64,000 nucleotides of DNA from CAIWHR01 sp963724975 (GCA_963724975.1 CAVRXB010000007.1:1-64000); one strand, 5' to 3'; counted from the stretch's first letter, positions 38,598 through 49,591 are shown. A program made the numbers and translations. The notes: generated from the sequence alone by a model not told the origin.

Positions 38598-40195
38598 ATG
38601 GCTCGTTCCGTTCGCACTACCGCGCTGGCGGTTTCGCTTGCCGCCACGTTCGCCCTGGCCGCGTCCGTCACCGACGCGAAGACGCTGCGCTGGGCTGGCC
38701 GCGGCGACATGCAGACGACCGATCCGCATTCGCAGAACGAGAACCTGACGAACAACATCAATCAGCAGATTTACGAATTCCTGGTCGTTCGCGACAAGAA
38801 GCTTGGCATTCAACCCGCCCTCGCCGAATCGTGGACGCAAGTCAATCCGACAACCTGGCGCTTCAAGCTTCGGCCAGGCGTCAAGTTCCACGACGGAACG
38901 CCATTCACTGCCGACGACGTCGTGTTCAGCTTCGAGCGTGCGCGCTCCGACACGTCGCAGCTGCGCGCGTACTCGAACGCGTCGGGCATTCCGAAAAAGA
39001 TCGACGACCTCACCGTCGAATTCACGACCAACGGTCCCAATCCGGTCGAGCTCGAGCACATCAACACGATCAACATCATGAGCAAGGCGTGGTGCGAGAA
39101 AAACCGCGCGACCAAGCCGCAGAACTATTCGGCGAAGGAGGACATGATCACCGCGCACCAGGCCAACGGGACGGGACCGTATATGCTGAAATCGCGCGAG
39201 CCCGACATCAAAACAGTGCTCGTGAAGAACCCCAACTGGTGGGGGCTCAAGGAGAATCGCTTCGAGGGCAACGCCGATGAAGTCATCTACACGCCGATCG
39301 TCTCCGATGCGACGCGCGTTGCCGCGCTGATCTCTGGCGAGGTGGATCTTGTCAACGACCCTCCGCCGCAGGACGTGCCGCGGCTCGCGCAAACGCCCGG
39401 CATCAAGATCCTCGAAGGGACCGAGAACCGCATCGTGTTCATCGGCATGGATCAGGCGCGCGACGAACTGTTGTACTCGAGCGTCAAGGGCAAGAACCCG
39501 TTCAAGGACAAGCGCGTCCGGCAGGCGCTCTACCAGGCGATCGACATCGATGCGATCCACAAGAGCACGATGCGCGGGCTCTCGCAGCCGTCGGGCGCCA
39601 TGTTGCCGTCGCCGATACAGACGACGCCGGAGCTCGAGAAGCGGTTGCCTTTCGACAAAGAACGCGCGAAGAAACTGATGGCGGAGGCGGGCTATCCCGA
39701 ACGGCTTCGAAGTGACGCTCGACTGCCCGAACAACCGCTACGTCAACGACGAGAAGATCTGCCAGGCGCTGGCCGCGATGTGGAGCCAGATCGGCGTGAC
39801 GACCCGCGTCAACGCGATGCCGCGCGCCAACTACTTCCCCAAGCTCGAGAAGCCCGACACGAGCCTGTACATGCTGGGCTGGGGCGGCGCGACGATCGAC
39901 GCCATCTTCATCCTGCAGCCGGTGCTCTCGACCTACAGCGGCAAGGGTGACGGCGACTACAACTACGGCCGCTACACGAATGCCAAGCTCGACGAGCTGA
40001 CGACGAAGATCAAGACCAACATAGACGCGGCGGAGCGCGCTGAAGGAGATCCACGACGCGCTCATCGCACACAATACGGAGGTCAACACCTTGCCGCTGC
40101 ACCGGCAGGTGATTCCGTGGGCCACGCGCAGCAACGTGACCGCGGTGCATCGCGCCGACAATAACGTCGTTCCCTACTGGGTGACCATCAAGTGA
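38598..40195 (+). pseudogene. ABC transporter substrate-binding protein, family 5, two frameshifts
   Basis: Periplasmic peptide/opine/nickel-type binding protein with a Sec signal (ARSVRTTALAVSLAATFALAASVTDA) and family 5 motifs: LAESWTQVNPTTWRFKLRPGVKFHDGTPFTADDVVFSFERA. The frame breaks after AEAGYP (39699) and resumes one base later as FEVTLDCPNNRYVNDEKICQALAAMW; it breaks again near 40024-40042 and resumes as LKEIHDALIAHNTEVNTLPLHRQVIPWATRSN ... VPYWVTIK. Dropping two bases gives 531 residues, the family length. GGAGG precedes the ATG. No permease or ATPase genes follow, so its transporter partners are elsewhere. The corrected stop overlaps the end of the converging CPBP gene by eight bases. 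Confidence 0.85.
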
Positions 40196-43100
40196 CGGTA
40201 GCGGGCGGCGATCCGGCCCTGGAGATCTCTGCAGCCGACGCCTCGGCGATATCGCGCGCGCGCCGCAGGTAGTTCGTCGCCGCCCACGTCACGGCGATGG
40301 TGACTGCGATCGCGATCGCCGCATAGACGAACGCTCCGGAGTCGCCCTTGCGTCGCCGTTCCCTCGATGACGTCGAGCGACGGTAACGGTCGCCACAAAC
40401 GCCGGGACTGCAAGGGCGTCAAAGCGCAACAGCGCATAGACGACCGCGACCATCGCGGCGCCGGCGAGCGCACCGGCTATACCCGCGGCGGCCGCATCGC
40501 GCGCACCGATAAGCCCAAGCGTCGCGAAGATCGCGATCGCAATGAACGCGGTCAGCCAGCCGCGGCGCTGCCAGCCCGACGTCAATTGTGCAAACCAATG
40601 CAGCAGGAACAACGTGACGCCGATGCCATAGAGCACGCGGGCGCCCACGAGCGCGGCACCGAGCCACGGCGACGCGAGCGACTCGATGCCGAAGGCCGGC
40701 CATGCCGGGACTGATTTGGGCAGGAAGCCCGTGGCGATCGCCCCGACGCCCGCGACGAACGAGGCCGCGGCGACACCGGCTGCCCATACGGGGATTGGCG
40801 AAGGGAGTACGCGCTTTCGAGCATGGGCCGCAGCATAGACACCCACTCCGGCTGTGAGCCCAAGCAGGAGCGCCGACACGAGCCCTCCGGCCAGCGCTGC
40901 CGCGACGGCGAAGCCCCATTGCGTGACGAGCGGCTCCGTCGTGCTGAAGCTCATCGCGAGCACCGGCCACGAATTCGCGGCGCCGACGACACTCAAGACG
41001 AATGCGATCGCGGCGACGCCCACAAGCGCGCGCGCGTCGCGGCGATGATGCGTCCAGTCGATGACGGCCATGATGAGCGCGACGAATCCGGAGATTCCGA
41101 GCAGCGCGGCCAGCGCCATGCGGACAAACAGCGTCCTTCCGTCGCGCTCGCGCTCGGCGCGTTGCCACGATTCGGGCACGTGGACGTAACGGCCGTACGC
41201 CACCACCTCGTCGCCAGCGACGGCGACGGCGATGCGTGCCTCGCCGTCGGCGCCCACATTGGCGGCGGGATCGGCGAACGTGAACGTCCAGTCGACGCGA
41301 GCGGGCAGTTGCTTTTCCTCCGCGCCGACTTCCTTCAGCGCCGATGGATCGAGCCCGAATCGCTCGCGCACGGTCTTCCGCGCGAGGACGAGCGCCTCGT
41401 CGCGAGAAAGGTGCGCTCCGGCCCGCGATTCCGGCAGCGCATGCCGGATCTGGCGCACCTCGCCGCGGCCGTCGATAGTCACGCGCCATTCCTCTGCGCG
41501 CTCGGCCACGTCGCCATCGAACCGAGCGTAACGAACCTCCCAGTGCGGCGGAACCAGCACATTGCCGATGAGCTTCGCGTACGCATCGCGCCCGGCTTCG
41601 CGCCAGACGAACTTGTGGCCCTCCCAGCGCGAGGGATCGTCGGTCGCGAGCCGCACGATCGAACTTTGCCGCCAATCGGGTCCAAGCACGACGCCCCGCG
41701 AGACGAGCGCGGCGCTAGCGATCTTCTCGGCGTCGGCGCGCGATAACGCAAGCGCGGGCACGTCGGCGCGAAACGGTGTCGCCAGCGCCCACGCGAGAAT
41801 GCCGATCCCGCCGAGGACGGGCAGTGCGCGCGCAAACGTTGCGGCGCGGCCGACGACTTCGATGCCGGTCGCCGGATGCGAAACGCGGTGTGCCGGTGCT
41901 GCGCCGGGTGGCGGCTGCCACGCGCCGTTGCGCAGCGCGTCCGGCAGCTCGCTCCACGATCCGCGCTGGATGCGGCGCGCGAGAACGATCGCGAGCGGGA
42001 CAAGTCCGGCTGCGATGGCGAGACCGCGGGACAAGAGTGCGCCCGGCGCGTCGATCAGGAACAGCGGCATCGACATGAGCGCAAGGTCGAACAGCGCGTG
42101 CAGCAGAATCGTCGGAATCAGTCCGAAGCGCAGGAAGATGAGCGCCCACAAGATCGCCGGCACGAAAAGCTCGACCAGTCGCGAATAAGATGGAAAACCG
42201 GGATAGTTGGCATGACCGCCGCCGAACACGAGCGCCTGCACGACTACCGCAATCGCAATCGCAGCGCCGCGATGGCCGTAGTGATGGCCGATGAGCGCGG
42301 CCAGCGATAGTGGAACGGCTCGAAACAGGCATTCCTCCATGAAGCCGGCCTGCAGCGAAATCGCGATCGGCGCCAGCGCCGGTAGCGCGCTGCCGAGGAT
42401 TTCCGGATCCGTCATCGACTCGGACGGCTGCCACCAGCCGAGAACGTGATTCGTCACGTAGTAGAACGCCGCGACGAATCCGAGCGCCAGCGGCACGAAC
42501 AGATAGCCGCCCACGGTGCGGCCGAGCACCGCGGTGGTGGGCGCGCCTTCGCGCGACCACACCCGCCACACCTGGGGATGGCCCGGAAACGCACGGCGGG
42601 AAAGACTTTCCGCGGCCATGAACACGAGGGCATAGAGAAGGCCGCCGGCGACCGTGACGGCGGCCGACGCCCCCGCCACGCGCAGCCAGAAGTGCCCGAC
42701 CGTCTGCGCCGTGTCGAAATCGAACCAGTCAGCGGGTGCGTTGGCAATCGACGCAGCACCCATCAGGCCGCCGACGACAAATCCGGCCAGCACCGCCGGA
42801 CGCCACAGCAGGAAACGGCGGCGCAGCAGCCACAAGACGCCGAGCACGCAGCCGCCGATGCCGTAGAGGACCCCGGCAACCAGGCTCGCCGCGCGTGCGA
42901 TCGCCTCGTTCGCGCTTCTGAGCTCGCGATAGCGCCGCTCGAATGATTCCGGCACGTGAACGAAATGCGTGACTTCGGTCAGCGCATTGCCGGTGACCGC
43001 AAGTCGCAGACGGAACGTCGAGTCGGCAATGTTGCCCGTCCTTTGCTCGTAGACGAAAACATGATCGACGCGACCCGTGAGGCGTGTCTGCTGGGTCGCC

Positions 43101-43633
43101 TCGAGAAATCGCAGCGAGCCGAAATCGACCCCCCAGTCTTCGCTTGCGCGTCGTTCGGCAAGGCGACGGGCGGATTCGCGATCGAGCGCAAGGCCCGCGG
43201 GTTCGGCAGGCACGAATCGCTCAGACACCTTGCGCGTGAATCCCCACCGTGTCCCGTCGGGGCGAAATCGCACCACGGATTCGCTGACTTCGCCGGGCTC
43301 AAACAGCCGGACTTCCCACCAGAACGGCGCAAACGTGGTGCCCGCGACGAGCGCAGCAAAAACCTCCTTGCCACCGCCTTCGAGCTCGACGTAATTCTGC
43401 GTTTCCTGGTCATGCGCGAACCGCGCGGCCGTGCGCGCGCCGGCGGGCGCGAGATCGAGCCGTCCGGCGATCTCCTCGGCCTTCGCGATCGCCTCCGCGC
43501 GGCCGAGCTTGATGTCGAGATGCAGAAGCGGAATTGCGAGCGGGAACAGCCGCCACGCAACGATCAGCGCCGTTATCGATACCAGGGCATAGACCGCCCA
43601 GAACGCGGGACGCCGGGTCAGAGCGGCATTCAC
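40188..43633 (-). pseudogene. Giant CPBP intramembrane protease with duplicated flanking domain, frameshifted near the 3' end
   Basis: About 1148 residues after correction. Order: one N-terminal helix; extracytoplasmic domain A (about 43-235); helices; CPBP (type II CAAX-prenyl endopeptidase-like) core with EECLFR near 433, FGGGH near 470 and HALFD near 512, the metal-site motifs; domain B (about 630-825), similar to A (HFVHVPESFERRYRE against RYVHVPESWQRAERE); then more helices. The frame is lost in 40340-40375; restoring one base adds a last helix, GAFVYAAIAIAVTIAVTWAA, and a stop at 40188. The GTG start overlaps the CoA transferase stop (GTGA). Substrate unknown. Confidence 0.82.
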
Positions 43634-44865
43634 GGTCGCAGTTGTATCACGTCGCGCGCGGCGAGTGCCGCTATCGCGTCGTCGGACATGCCGAGCCGGT
43701 CGCGCAGGACCATCGCAGTGTGCTCGCCCAGCAACGGCGGCGGACGGTCGTAGTCGAGCGGCGTCGCGGAAAATTCGAGCGGCGCGCGAACCTGCGGGAC
43801 GGTTGCGGCGAGCGGATGGCGCAGATCCTTGCGCATTCCACGTGCGACGATCTGCGGGTCCGCGAACACCTGATCCATCCGGTTGATCGGACCGCACGGG
43901 ATGCCGAGCGGCTCGAGCGCGTCGAGCCAAGCTTTCTGCGTTCTCGTCCGTACGACCGCCGCGATCAGCGGCACGAGCATGTCGCGGTTGCGCACGCGAT
44001 CGGCGTTTTTCGCGAATCGTGGATCGGCCGTCCATTCGGATTTGCCGGCGATCGCGCAGAATTTCGCGAACTGGCTGTCGTTGCCGACGGCAAGGATCAG
44101 ATGACCATCTTCGCAGGCGAAGACGTTATACGGCACGATGTTCTGGTGCGCATTGCCGATGCGCTGTGGCGGCGTCCCGGTGACGAGATAGTTGTGCGAC
44201 ATCGTCGCCATCATCGCGACCGCGGAGTCGAAGAGCGAGCTGTCGATCCATTGTCCCTGGCCCGTCCGATCGCGATGCGCGAGTGCGGCCTGGATCGCGA
44301 CGGTCGCATACATGCCCGTCATGAGATCGGAAATGGCGACGCCGGCCTTCTGCGGTCCGCCGCCGGGCAAATCGTCGCGCTCGCCGGTGACGCTCATGAA
44401 GCCGCTCATGCCCTGGATGATGAAGTCGTAACCGGCACGATCGGCATAGGGGCCGTTCTGGCCGAACCCGGTGATCGAGCAGTAGACAAGGCGCGGATTC
44501 TGTGCGGCAATGCTGGCGTAATCGAGTCCGTATTTCGCCAGTCCGCCGACTTTGTAGTTTTCGACCAGCACGTCGGCCTGGCGCGCGAGATCGCGAATGA
44601 TGTGTTGCCCGTCGGGTGCTGTGAAGTCGACGGCAACGGAAAGCTTGCCGCGATTGCAGCACAAGTAGTAAGCGGCTTCGCTGGTATCGCGCCCTTCGGC
44701 ATCCTTGAGATACGGCGGCCCCCATGCGCGCGTGTCGTCGCCGGTGCCGGGCCGCTCGATCTTGATGACGGTGGCGCCCAGGTCGGCCAGCAGCTGCGTG
44801 CACCACGGCCCGGCGAGGACGCGCGAGAGGTCGAGGACGGTGAGATGCGAAAGCGGGCCGGACAT
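43630..44865 (-). CDS. CaiB/BaiF family class III CoA transferase
   Basis: Transfers CoA between organic acids through an aspartyl-CoA intermediate. 411 residues. Characteristic stretches are VLDLSRVLAGPWCTQLLADLGATVIKIERP, RGKLSVAVDF, and the catalytic Asp in AISDLMTGMYATVAI. It may act on dicarboxylic or aromatic acids. The CPBP protease gene follows with a GTGA overlap, an odd partnership. The region just upstream of its ATG is part of a 94-base repeat shared with 46904. Confidence 0.93.
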   Translation of the reverse strand: MSGPLSHLTVLDLSRVLAGPWCTQLLADLGATVIKIERPGTGDDTRAWGPPYLKDAEGRDTSEAAYYLCCNRGKLSVAVDFTAPDGQHIIRDLARQADVLVENYKVGGLAKYGLDYASIAAQNPRLVYCSITGFGQNGPYADRAGYDFIIQGMSGFMSVTGERDDLPGGGPQKAGVAISDLMTGMYATVAIQAALAHRDRTGQGQWIDSSLFDSAVAMMATMSHNYLVTGTPPQRIGNAHQNIVPYNVFACEDGHLILAVGNDSQFAKFCAIAGKSEWTADPRFAKNADRVRNRDMLVPLIAAVVRTRTQKAWLDALEPLGIPCGPINRMDQVFADPQIVARGMRKDLRHPLAATVPQVRAPLEFSATPLDYDRPPPLLGEHTAMVLRDRLGMSDDAIAALAARDVIQLRP

Positions 44866-44877
44866 CGAGTGGCACGT

Positions 44878-44971
44878 GCAACGCGATGGTCGCGGCGACT
44901 CGCCGCCGCGCCATTCTATCGGAGTCGGCGCGATCGGCGCCCTATTCCGGCACGCCGGCCTTGCGCCAGCC
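44878..44971. repeat. 94-bp repeat flanking the cyclase gene, left copy
   Basis: Matches 46904-46997 with 3 mismatches and no gaps (offset 2026 bases). This copy covers the last codons of the adenylate cyclase gene (coding GWRKAGVPE and stop) plus 64 bases downstream, up to the CoA transferase start region. Confidence 0.9.
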
Positions 44972-46842
44972 CGGTATGAGATGCTCGCGGATCTCCTTGA
45001 CCCAGATCGGGTTGTTGGAGAACTGCTTGCGTTCGAAGCGCGAGATCGAAAAGTCCGGAACGCGTCGAAGCAGCTCCGCCTTTGCTGCCGCAGCCTTCGT
45101 CGTGTCGCCGGTCTGCGCGTAGGCGGCCGTCAGGGCGACCCAGGTCCAGTACCAGTCGTCGCTGACCGCCGCGCGTTCGCATTCTGCGATGGCGCGTTCG
45201 TAGTGGCCAAGGTGCAGATGGGCATCACAGGCGATACCTCGGAACTCGGGGTCCATCCTGCCCAGCATCGCAGCGCGCTCGTCGACGACCTTCAGCGCTT
45301 CGTCGGACCGCCCGGTGAAGATGAGCAGCACGACGCGGCCGTAAAAGAAACGAGTGGGGTCGAGCGCCCTGGCGCGATCGTTCGCGTCGAACGCGGCGTC
45401 GTAACGCCATTGGGCCATCAGTACCGACGTACGCAAGTGCCACACCAGCGGATCGTGGTCGTCCAGCGCCAGACGCACGCGACGAGTCGCGATCCATCGC
45501 GGCGACCAGAGGCTCGCGCTCGACGGCGTAGTCGAGATCGTACTCGGACTCGAATGTCAACGCGCGGCCGACCCACGCTGCCACGAGCGAAGGGTCGCGG
45601 CGCAGCGCCTCGTCGTAGAGCTTGCGTGCCTCGCGCTGCGCCGGGAGCTTCGAAACGCTCGCTCAGCCATTGAGCTCGAGCGACCATATCCTGGGCGGTC
45701 GCCGGCGGCGAAGACGCCGAGCCGATGCGACGCCTTTCGGCGTTATCGAACATGTCGCGCGACGCGAAGATCAGTCTCACCAGCAACAGCTGCCGGTCCT
45801 GCGCGAGACGCGAGCTCGCGAGCGCCCGGCGTTCGCTTCCCAGCTGCTTGGCGGTGGCGGCATCGACCAGGCGCGTCGTGACGACGATCTCGTCGCCCGA
45901 ACGCTGCACGTCGCCTTCCACCAGATAATGGACGTTGACGTCGCGGCCGATCGCCCGTTCGTCGGCGAGCTTGCCTTTGTACGCAGCGGCCACCGTCGGC
46001 GCGACGACGTGGACATCGCGCATGCTGTCGGCGAGCGCGCGCGTGATGTCGGCAGTAAGCGAGTCGGCGAACGATCCCAGCGCCACATCGTCCGACGGCG
46101 CAGCGAGCGGAAGGACCATGATCGATCGCGGCGGCGGACCGGCCGCCGTCGTAGCGGTGGGCGGCGCCACGCCCGCGCGCTGCATGTATGTCCAGATGCC
46201 GAATCCCAGCAGCGCCAGCACGACGACGGCCCCGGCGGCCAGCATCACCGGAGACGTGCGCAGGCGCCCGCCGCCCGGGGACGCTGCCGGTGCCGCGCCA
46301 CTGCCACCGGGCCGTGGACCCTTACCGAGCGCGACCCGGTAGACACGGATCGGCTTGCTGATGTTCTTGACCGACTGTTCGCCGGAATCGATGAACTCGA
46401 TGCCCAGATCCTCGTGCACCTGCTCCCAGACCGCCGACGCGACGCTGATGCCACCCGGTTCTGCCAGCGTCTCCAGCCGCGCCGCCACGTTGACGCCGTC
46501 GCCAAGGATGTCGTCGCCTTCGACAATGATGTCGCCGAGGTTGATGCCGACGCGAAGCTCGATCTTCTCGTCGGCCGCGACGTACAGGTTGCGCGCGCCC
46601 AGCTCGCGCTGCACCTCGACCGCGCAGCGCAGCGCGGAGGTCGCGCTCGGAAACTCGAGCAGCATGCCGTCGCCGGACGTGTGCACGATGCGCCCGCCGT
46701 GCTCGGCGATCTTCGGATCGATCAGCTCAGCGCGCAGCTTGCGCAGCCGCTCGTGCGTGCCGGCCTCGTCGCGCTCCATGAGGCGCGAATAGCCGACGAC
46801 GTCGGCCGCGACTACCGCGACGAGCTTGCGGATGACCGGCAT
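44942..46842 (-). pseudogene. Adenylate/guanylate cyclase with TolB-like and TPR regions, two frameshifts
   Basis: 632 residues after correction. The class III cyclase domain (1-175) has the metal Asp residues D14 (VAADVVGYSR) and D58 (TSGDG) and the transition-state pair in NVAARLE. A Pro/Gly linker and one helix (199-218) lead to a TolB-like stretch (SIMVLPLAAPSDD ... GSFADSLTADITRALA) and C-terminal tetratricopeptide-like helices. The frame breaks near 45646-45652 (GAAGCTCC) and 45491-45495 (GATCC); dropping one base at each rebuilds it through to GWRKAGVPE. AGGAGG before the ATG is strong. Such proteins are common, often in many copies, in soil betaproteobacteria; signal and output unknown. 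Confidence 0.85.
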
Positions 46843-46903
46843 GGCCGTCCTCCTGTGCGACCCGGATCAACTCACGCCTGCGCGCCGGGCACGCGCGGCG
46901 CGG

Positions 46904-46997
46904 GCAACGCGATGGTCGCGGCGACTCGCCGCCGCGCCATTCTATCGGAGTCAGCGCGATCGGCGCCCTATTCCGGCAGGCCCGCCTTGCGCCAGCC
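46904..46997. repeat. 94-bp repeat flanking the cyclase gene, right copy (paralogue remnant)
   Basis: Lies 61 bases upstream of the cyclase ATG. On the minus strand it encodes GWRKAGLPE followed by a stop, almost the same C-terminus as the intact cyclase, but no cyclase gene precedes it. It therefore looks like the 3' end of a second, now deleted, cyclase gene. Confidence 0.85.
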
Positions 46998-47040
46998 GCT
47001 TGGGCACGCCGGCCCTGCGACGGCCACCGCCCGCCGCAAT

Positions 47041-47841
47041 CTAGCGCGTTGTCGCGCGTAGCATGCCGGGGAGCACGCGGTCGATTTCGCGCTTCATCAA
47101 GAATTGCAGCGCTGCGACCTTTTGATCTGCGGAAAGTGCGTTCCAGGGTTGCTTGTCTGGCGCACGTGCGGCAGCGAACGTATTTCCCACCACAATGCGC
47201 TCTTGCGTCTCGATGGCGTTGTTCTGCAGATTGATCAACAAGATCTGAAAATTCGTGAAGACTCCCAGAAATCCCACACCATTGATCAACGTGGTGGTGT
47301 CGAACATCGGCGATCTTCCGTCCACGTAGAATCCCAGCCCGGCCACCCTCGTGCCTGCGCCGAGATACTTTCGATCGGTTTTCAGCTCCAGATCGTCGGT
47401 GAAAGGCGCGATGAGGAGCAAATGGCTGTCCGCAGGCGGCGAAAACAGCTGTGCGACGAGTGCGACGAGATCCCGGACCTCAACGGAATCGGCATCGATC
47501 CACGCGTTGCGCATCTTGTACAAGCCTGGGTCGGTGGCGCGAATCATCGTGACGGAAGCGGCAGGAAGAGCCTTCTCGATCGTGGCGCCCGCCGCGCGGG
47601 CTGCGAAATCGTCGAGGTGGGTTTCTTTGAGTTGCACCACTTCCCGAGAGCCGGGAGGCAGGCGGCTGCCCACCGCGGATGCTGCGGTGATGATCGTGAG
47701 ACGATCGCCAAGGAGGGACAGGACCAGATACGTGTCCGCGCCTGCGGTGCCCGCCCAGAGAACGACCGCCAGGCACCAAAGCCCGAGCTTTCGCGATCTT
47801 CGCGCCGAATTATCGACAATTATCAGCGCGACACCCCGCAC
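47041..47841 (-). CDS. Secreted or membrane-anchored protein of unknown function
   Basis: 266 residues. A hydrophobic signal (LGLWCLAVVLWAGTAGA) follows a short basic stretch. The mature part is mixed alpha/beta (DTYLVLSLLGDRLTII ... LLLIAPFTDDLELKTD ... GLGFYVDGRSPM) with no motif I recognise. The only in-frame start before the signal is a GTG at 47841 without a good ribosome-binding site, so the start is uncertain. It lies between pntB and the cyclase region on the same strand. Confidence 0.75.
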   Translation of the reverse strand: MRGVALIIVDNSARRSRKLGLWCLAVVLWAGTAGADTYLVLSLLGDRLTIITAASAVGSRLPPGSREVVQLKETHLDDFAARAAGATIEKALPAASVTMIRATDPGLYKMRNAWIDADSVEVRDLVALVAQLFSPPADSHLLLIAPFTDDLELKTDRKYLGAGTRVAGLGFYVDGRSPMFDTTTLINGVGFLGVFTNFQILLINLQNNAIETQERIVVGNTFAAARAPDKQPWNALSADQKVAALQFLMKREIDRVLPGMLRATTR

Positions 47842-47862
47842 CTGCTGGTAGCACCTGGTCGA

Positions 47863-49248
47863 TCACTCGACCGCCTTCAACATCTCCTCGACCGTCTTCT
47901 TCGCATCGCCGAACACCATCATCGTCTTGTCCATGTAGAAGAGCGGATTGTCGAGTCCGGCGTAACCCGACGCCATCGAGCGCTTGTTTACGATCACGGT
48001 TTTCGCCTTGTATGCCTCCAGGATCGGCATCCCGTAGATCGGGCTGCCCTTCTGCTCGGCGAGCGGGTTGACAACGTCGTTGGCGCCGAGGATCAACGCA
48101 ACGTCGGCGGTGCCGAACTCGCCGTTGATGTCCTCCATCTCGAACACCTGGTCGTACGGCACTTCAGCTTCGGCGAGCAGCACGTTCATGTGCCCGGGCA
48201 TCCGGCCGGCGACGGGGTGAATCGCGTATTTGACGTTGACGCCCTTTTCTTTGAGCTTCATCGCGAGCTCCTTGACTGCATGCTGTGCGCGCGCCACCGC
48301 GAGCCCGTATCCAGGAACGATGATGACGGTTTCGGCGTTGCCCATGATGAACGCCGCATCGTCCGGGCTGCCGGACTTGACGGTCTTTTGCGACGCGTCG
48401 GCGGCCTGCGCGCCTTCCTCGGCGCCGAAACCGCCCAGGATCACGCTGATGAACGAGCGGTTCATCGCCTTGCACATGATGTACGACAGGATCGCGCCGG
48501 AGCTGCCGACGAGCGACCCGGCAACGATCAGCATCGGGTTGTTGAGCGAGAAGCCGATGCCCGCCGCCGCCCAGCCCGAGTAGCTGTTCAGCATCGAGAT
48601 GACGACCGGCATGTCGGCGCCGCCGATCGGGATGATGATGAGAAACCCCAGCAGGAACGCGAGCGCAGTCATCACGATGAACGGCAGCCAGCCGCCGCCG
48701 AGGAAGAACCAGATACCGAAGCCGATCATCGCGATCCCGAGCGCGAGATTCACGAGATGCTGGCCCTTGAACACGACCGGAGCACCGCTCAGGCGCCCGG
48801 ACAGCTTGCCGAACGCGATCACCGAGCCCGAGAACGTGATCGCGCCGATGAACGTGCCAATGAATAGCTCGAGTTTGTTGCCGGTCGGAATGACCGCCGG
48901 AAGCCCGAACGCCGGCGGATTGTTGACGGCGGCAATCGCGATCAGCACGGCCGCCATGCCGACCAGCGAGTGGAAGGCCGCCACCAGTTCGGGCATTTGC
49001 GTCATCTGCACGCGGCGTGCGATCAGCGCGCCTATCGCGCCGCCGACGGCGATGCCCACCAGGATCATCGCAACATTCTTGGTGTTCGAGTAGACGAGCG
49101 CCAGCGTAACAACCACGGCGATGGTCATTCCGACAATGCCGAGCAAATTGCCGCGCCGCGCCGTCGACGGGTGCGACAATCCTTTGAGCGCGAGAATGAA
49201 GCAGATCGACGCGATCAGATACCAGAGGGCGACTTGATTGGCGCTCAT
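47863..49248 (-). CDS. pntB: NAD(P) transhydrogenase subunit beta
   Basis: Membrane subunit with about eight helices and a C-terminal NADP-binding domain; couples proton flow to hydride transfer from NADH to NADP+. 461 residues. The NADP domain shows ETVIIVPGYGLAVARAQHAVKELA, HPVAGRMPGHMNVLLAEAEVPYD and LILGANDVVNPLA. GGGGAG precedes the ATG at 49248. Last of three pnt genes. Confidence 0.97.
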   Translation of the reverse strand: MSANQVALWYLIASICFILALKGLSHPSTARRGNLLGIVGMTIAVVVTLALVYSNTKNVAMILVGIAVGGAIGALIARRVQMTQMPELVAAFHSLVGMAAVLIAIAAVNNPPAFGLPAVIPTGNKLELFIGTFIGAITFSGSVIAFGKLSGRLSGAPVVFKGQHLVNLALGIAMIGFGIWFFLGGGWLPFIVMTALAFLLGFLIIIPIGGADMPVVISMLNSYSGWAAAGIGFSLNNPMLIVAGSLVGSSGAILSYIMCKAMNRSFISVILGGFGAEEGAQAADASQKTVKSGSPDDAAFIMGNAETVIIVPGYGLAVARAQHAVKELAMKLKEKGVNVKYAIHPVAGRMPGHMNVLLAEAEVPYDQVFEMEDINGEFGTADVALILGANDVVNPLAEQKGSPIYGMPILEAYKAKTVIVNKRSMASGYAGLDNPLFYMDKTMMVFGDAKKTVEEMLKAVE

Positions 49249-49270
49249 GATGCGTTCTCCCCGGCAGCCA

Positions 49271-49591
49271 TCATTGCTTCTCGGCTGCGCCGGGTTTCGG
49301 CTCTTTTTTCCTGAACATCTCGAGCATCCGCTGGGTGACGAGGAAGCCGCCGAACGCGTTGACCGCGGCAAGAGTGACCGCGACGACGCCGACCCAGCCG
49401 CCCCAATCCATTAGCTGGGGCCCAGCGGCGAGCATCGCGCCGACCAGGATGATCGCCGAAATTGCGTTCGTCACCGACATCAGCGGCGTGTGCAACGCGG
49501 GCGTCACGCTCCAGACGACGTGGTAGCCGACGAAGATCGCCAGCACGAAGATGATCAGATAGAAAACATGCGGGTCGACTGCGGTGGCCAT
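49271..49591 (-). CDS. pntAb: NAD(P) transhydrogenase subunit alpha, membrane part (PntAb)
   Basis: 106 residues with three helices (YLIIFVLAIFVGYHVVWSV, AISAIILVGAMLAAG, VAVTLAAVNAFGGFLVTQRML). It is the small split subunit found where PntA is encoded by two genes. It lies between pntAa and pntB and ends with a short basic tail. Confidence 0.94.
   Translation of the reverse strand: MATAVDPHVFYLIIFVLAIFVGYHVVWSVTPALHTPLMSVTNAISAIILVGAMLAAGPQLMDWGGWVGVVAVTLAAVNAFGGFLVTQRMLEMFRKKEPKPGAAEKQ

Noticed and set aside
38598..40195. Programmed ribosomal frameshifting as the explanation for the broken binding protein
   Set aside because: The break sites lack a slippery heptamer or a downstream structure, and two shifts in one transport protein would be unprecedented; sequence error is simpler.
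47104..48867. A 587-codon plus-strand open frame opposite pntB
   Set aside because: Composition is His/Arg/Asp-rich antisense of a well-conserved gene; no domain is visible.
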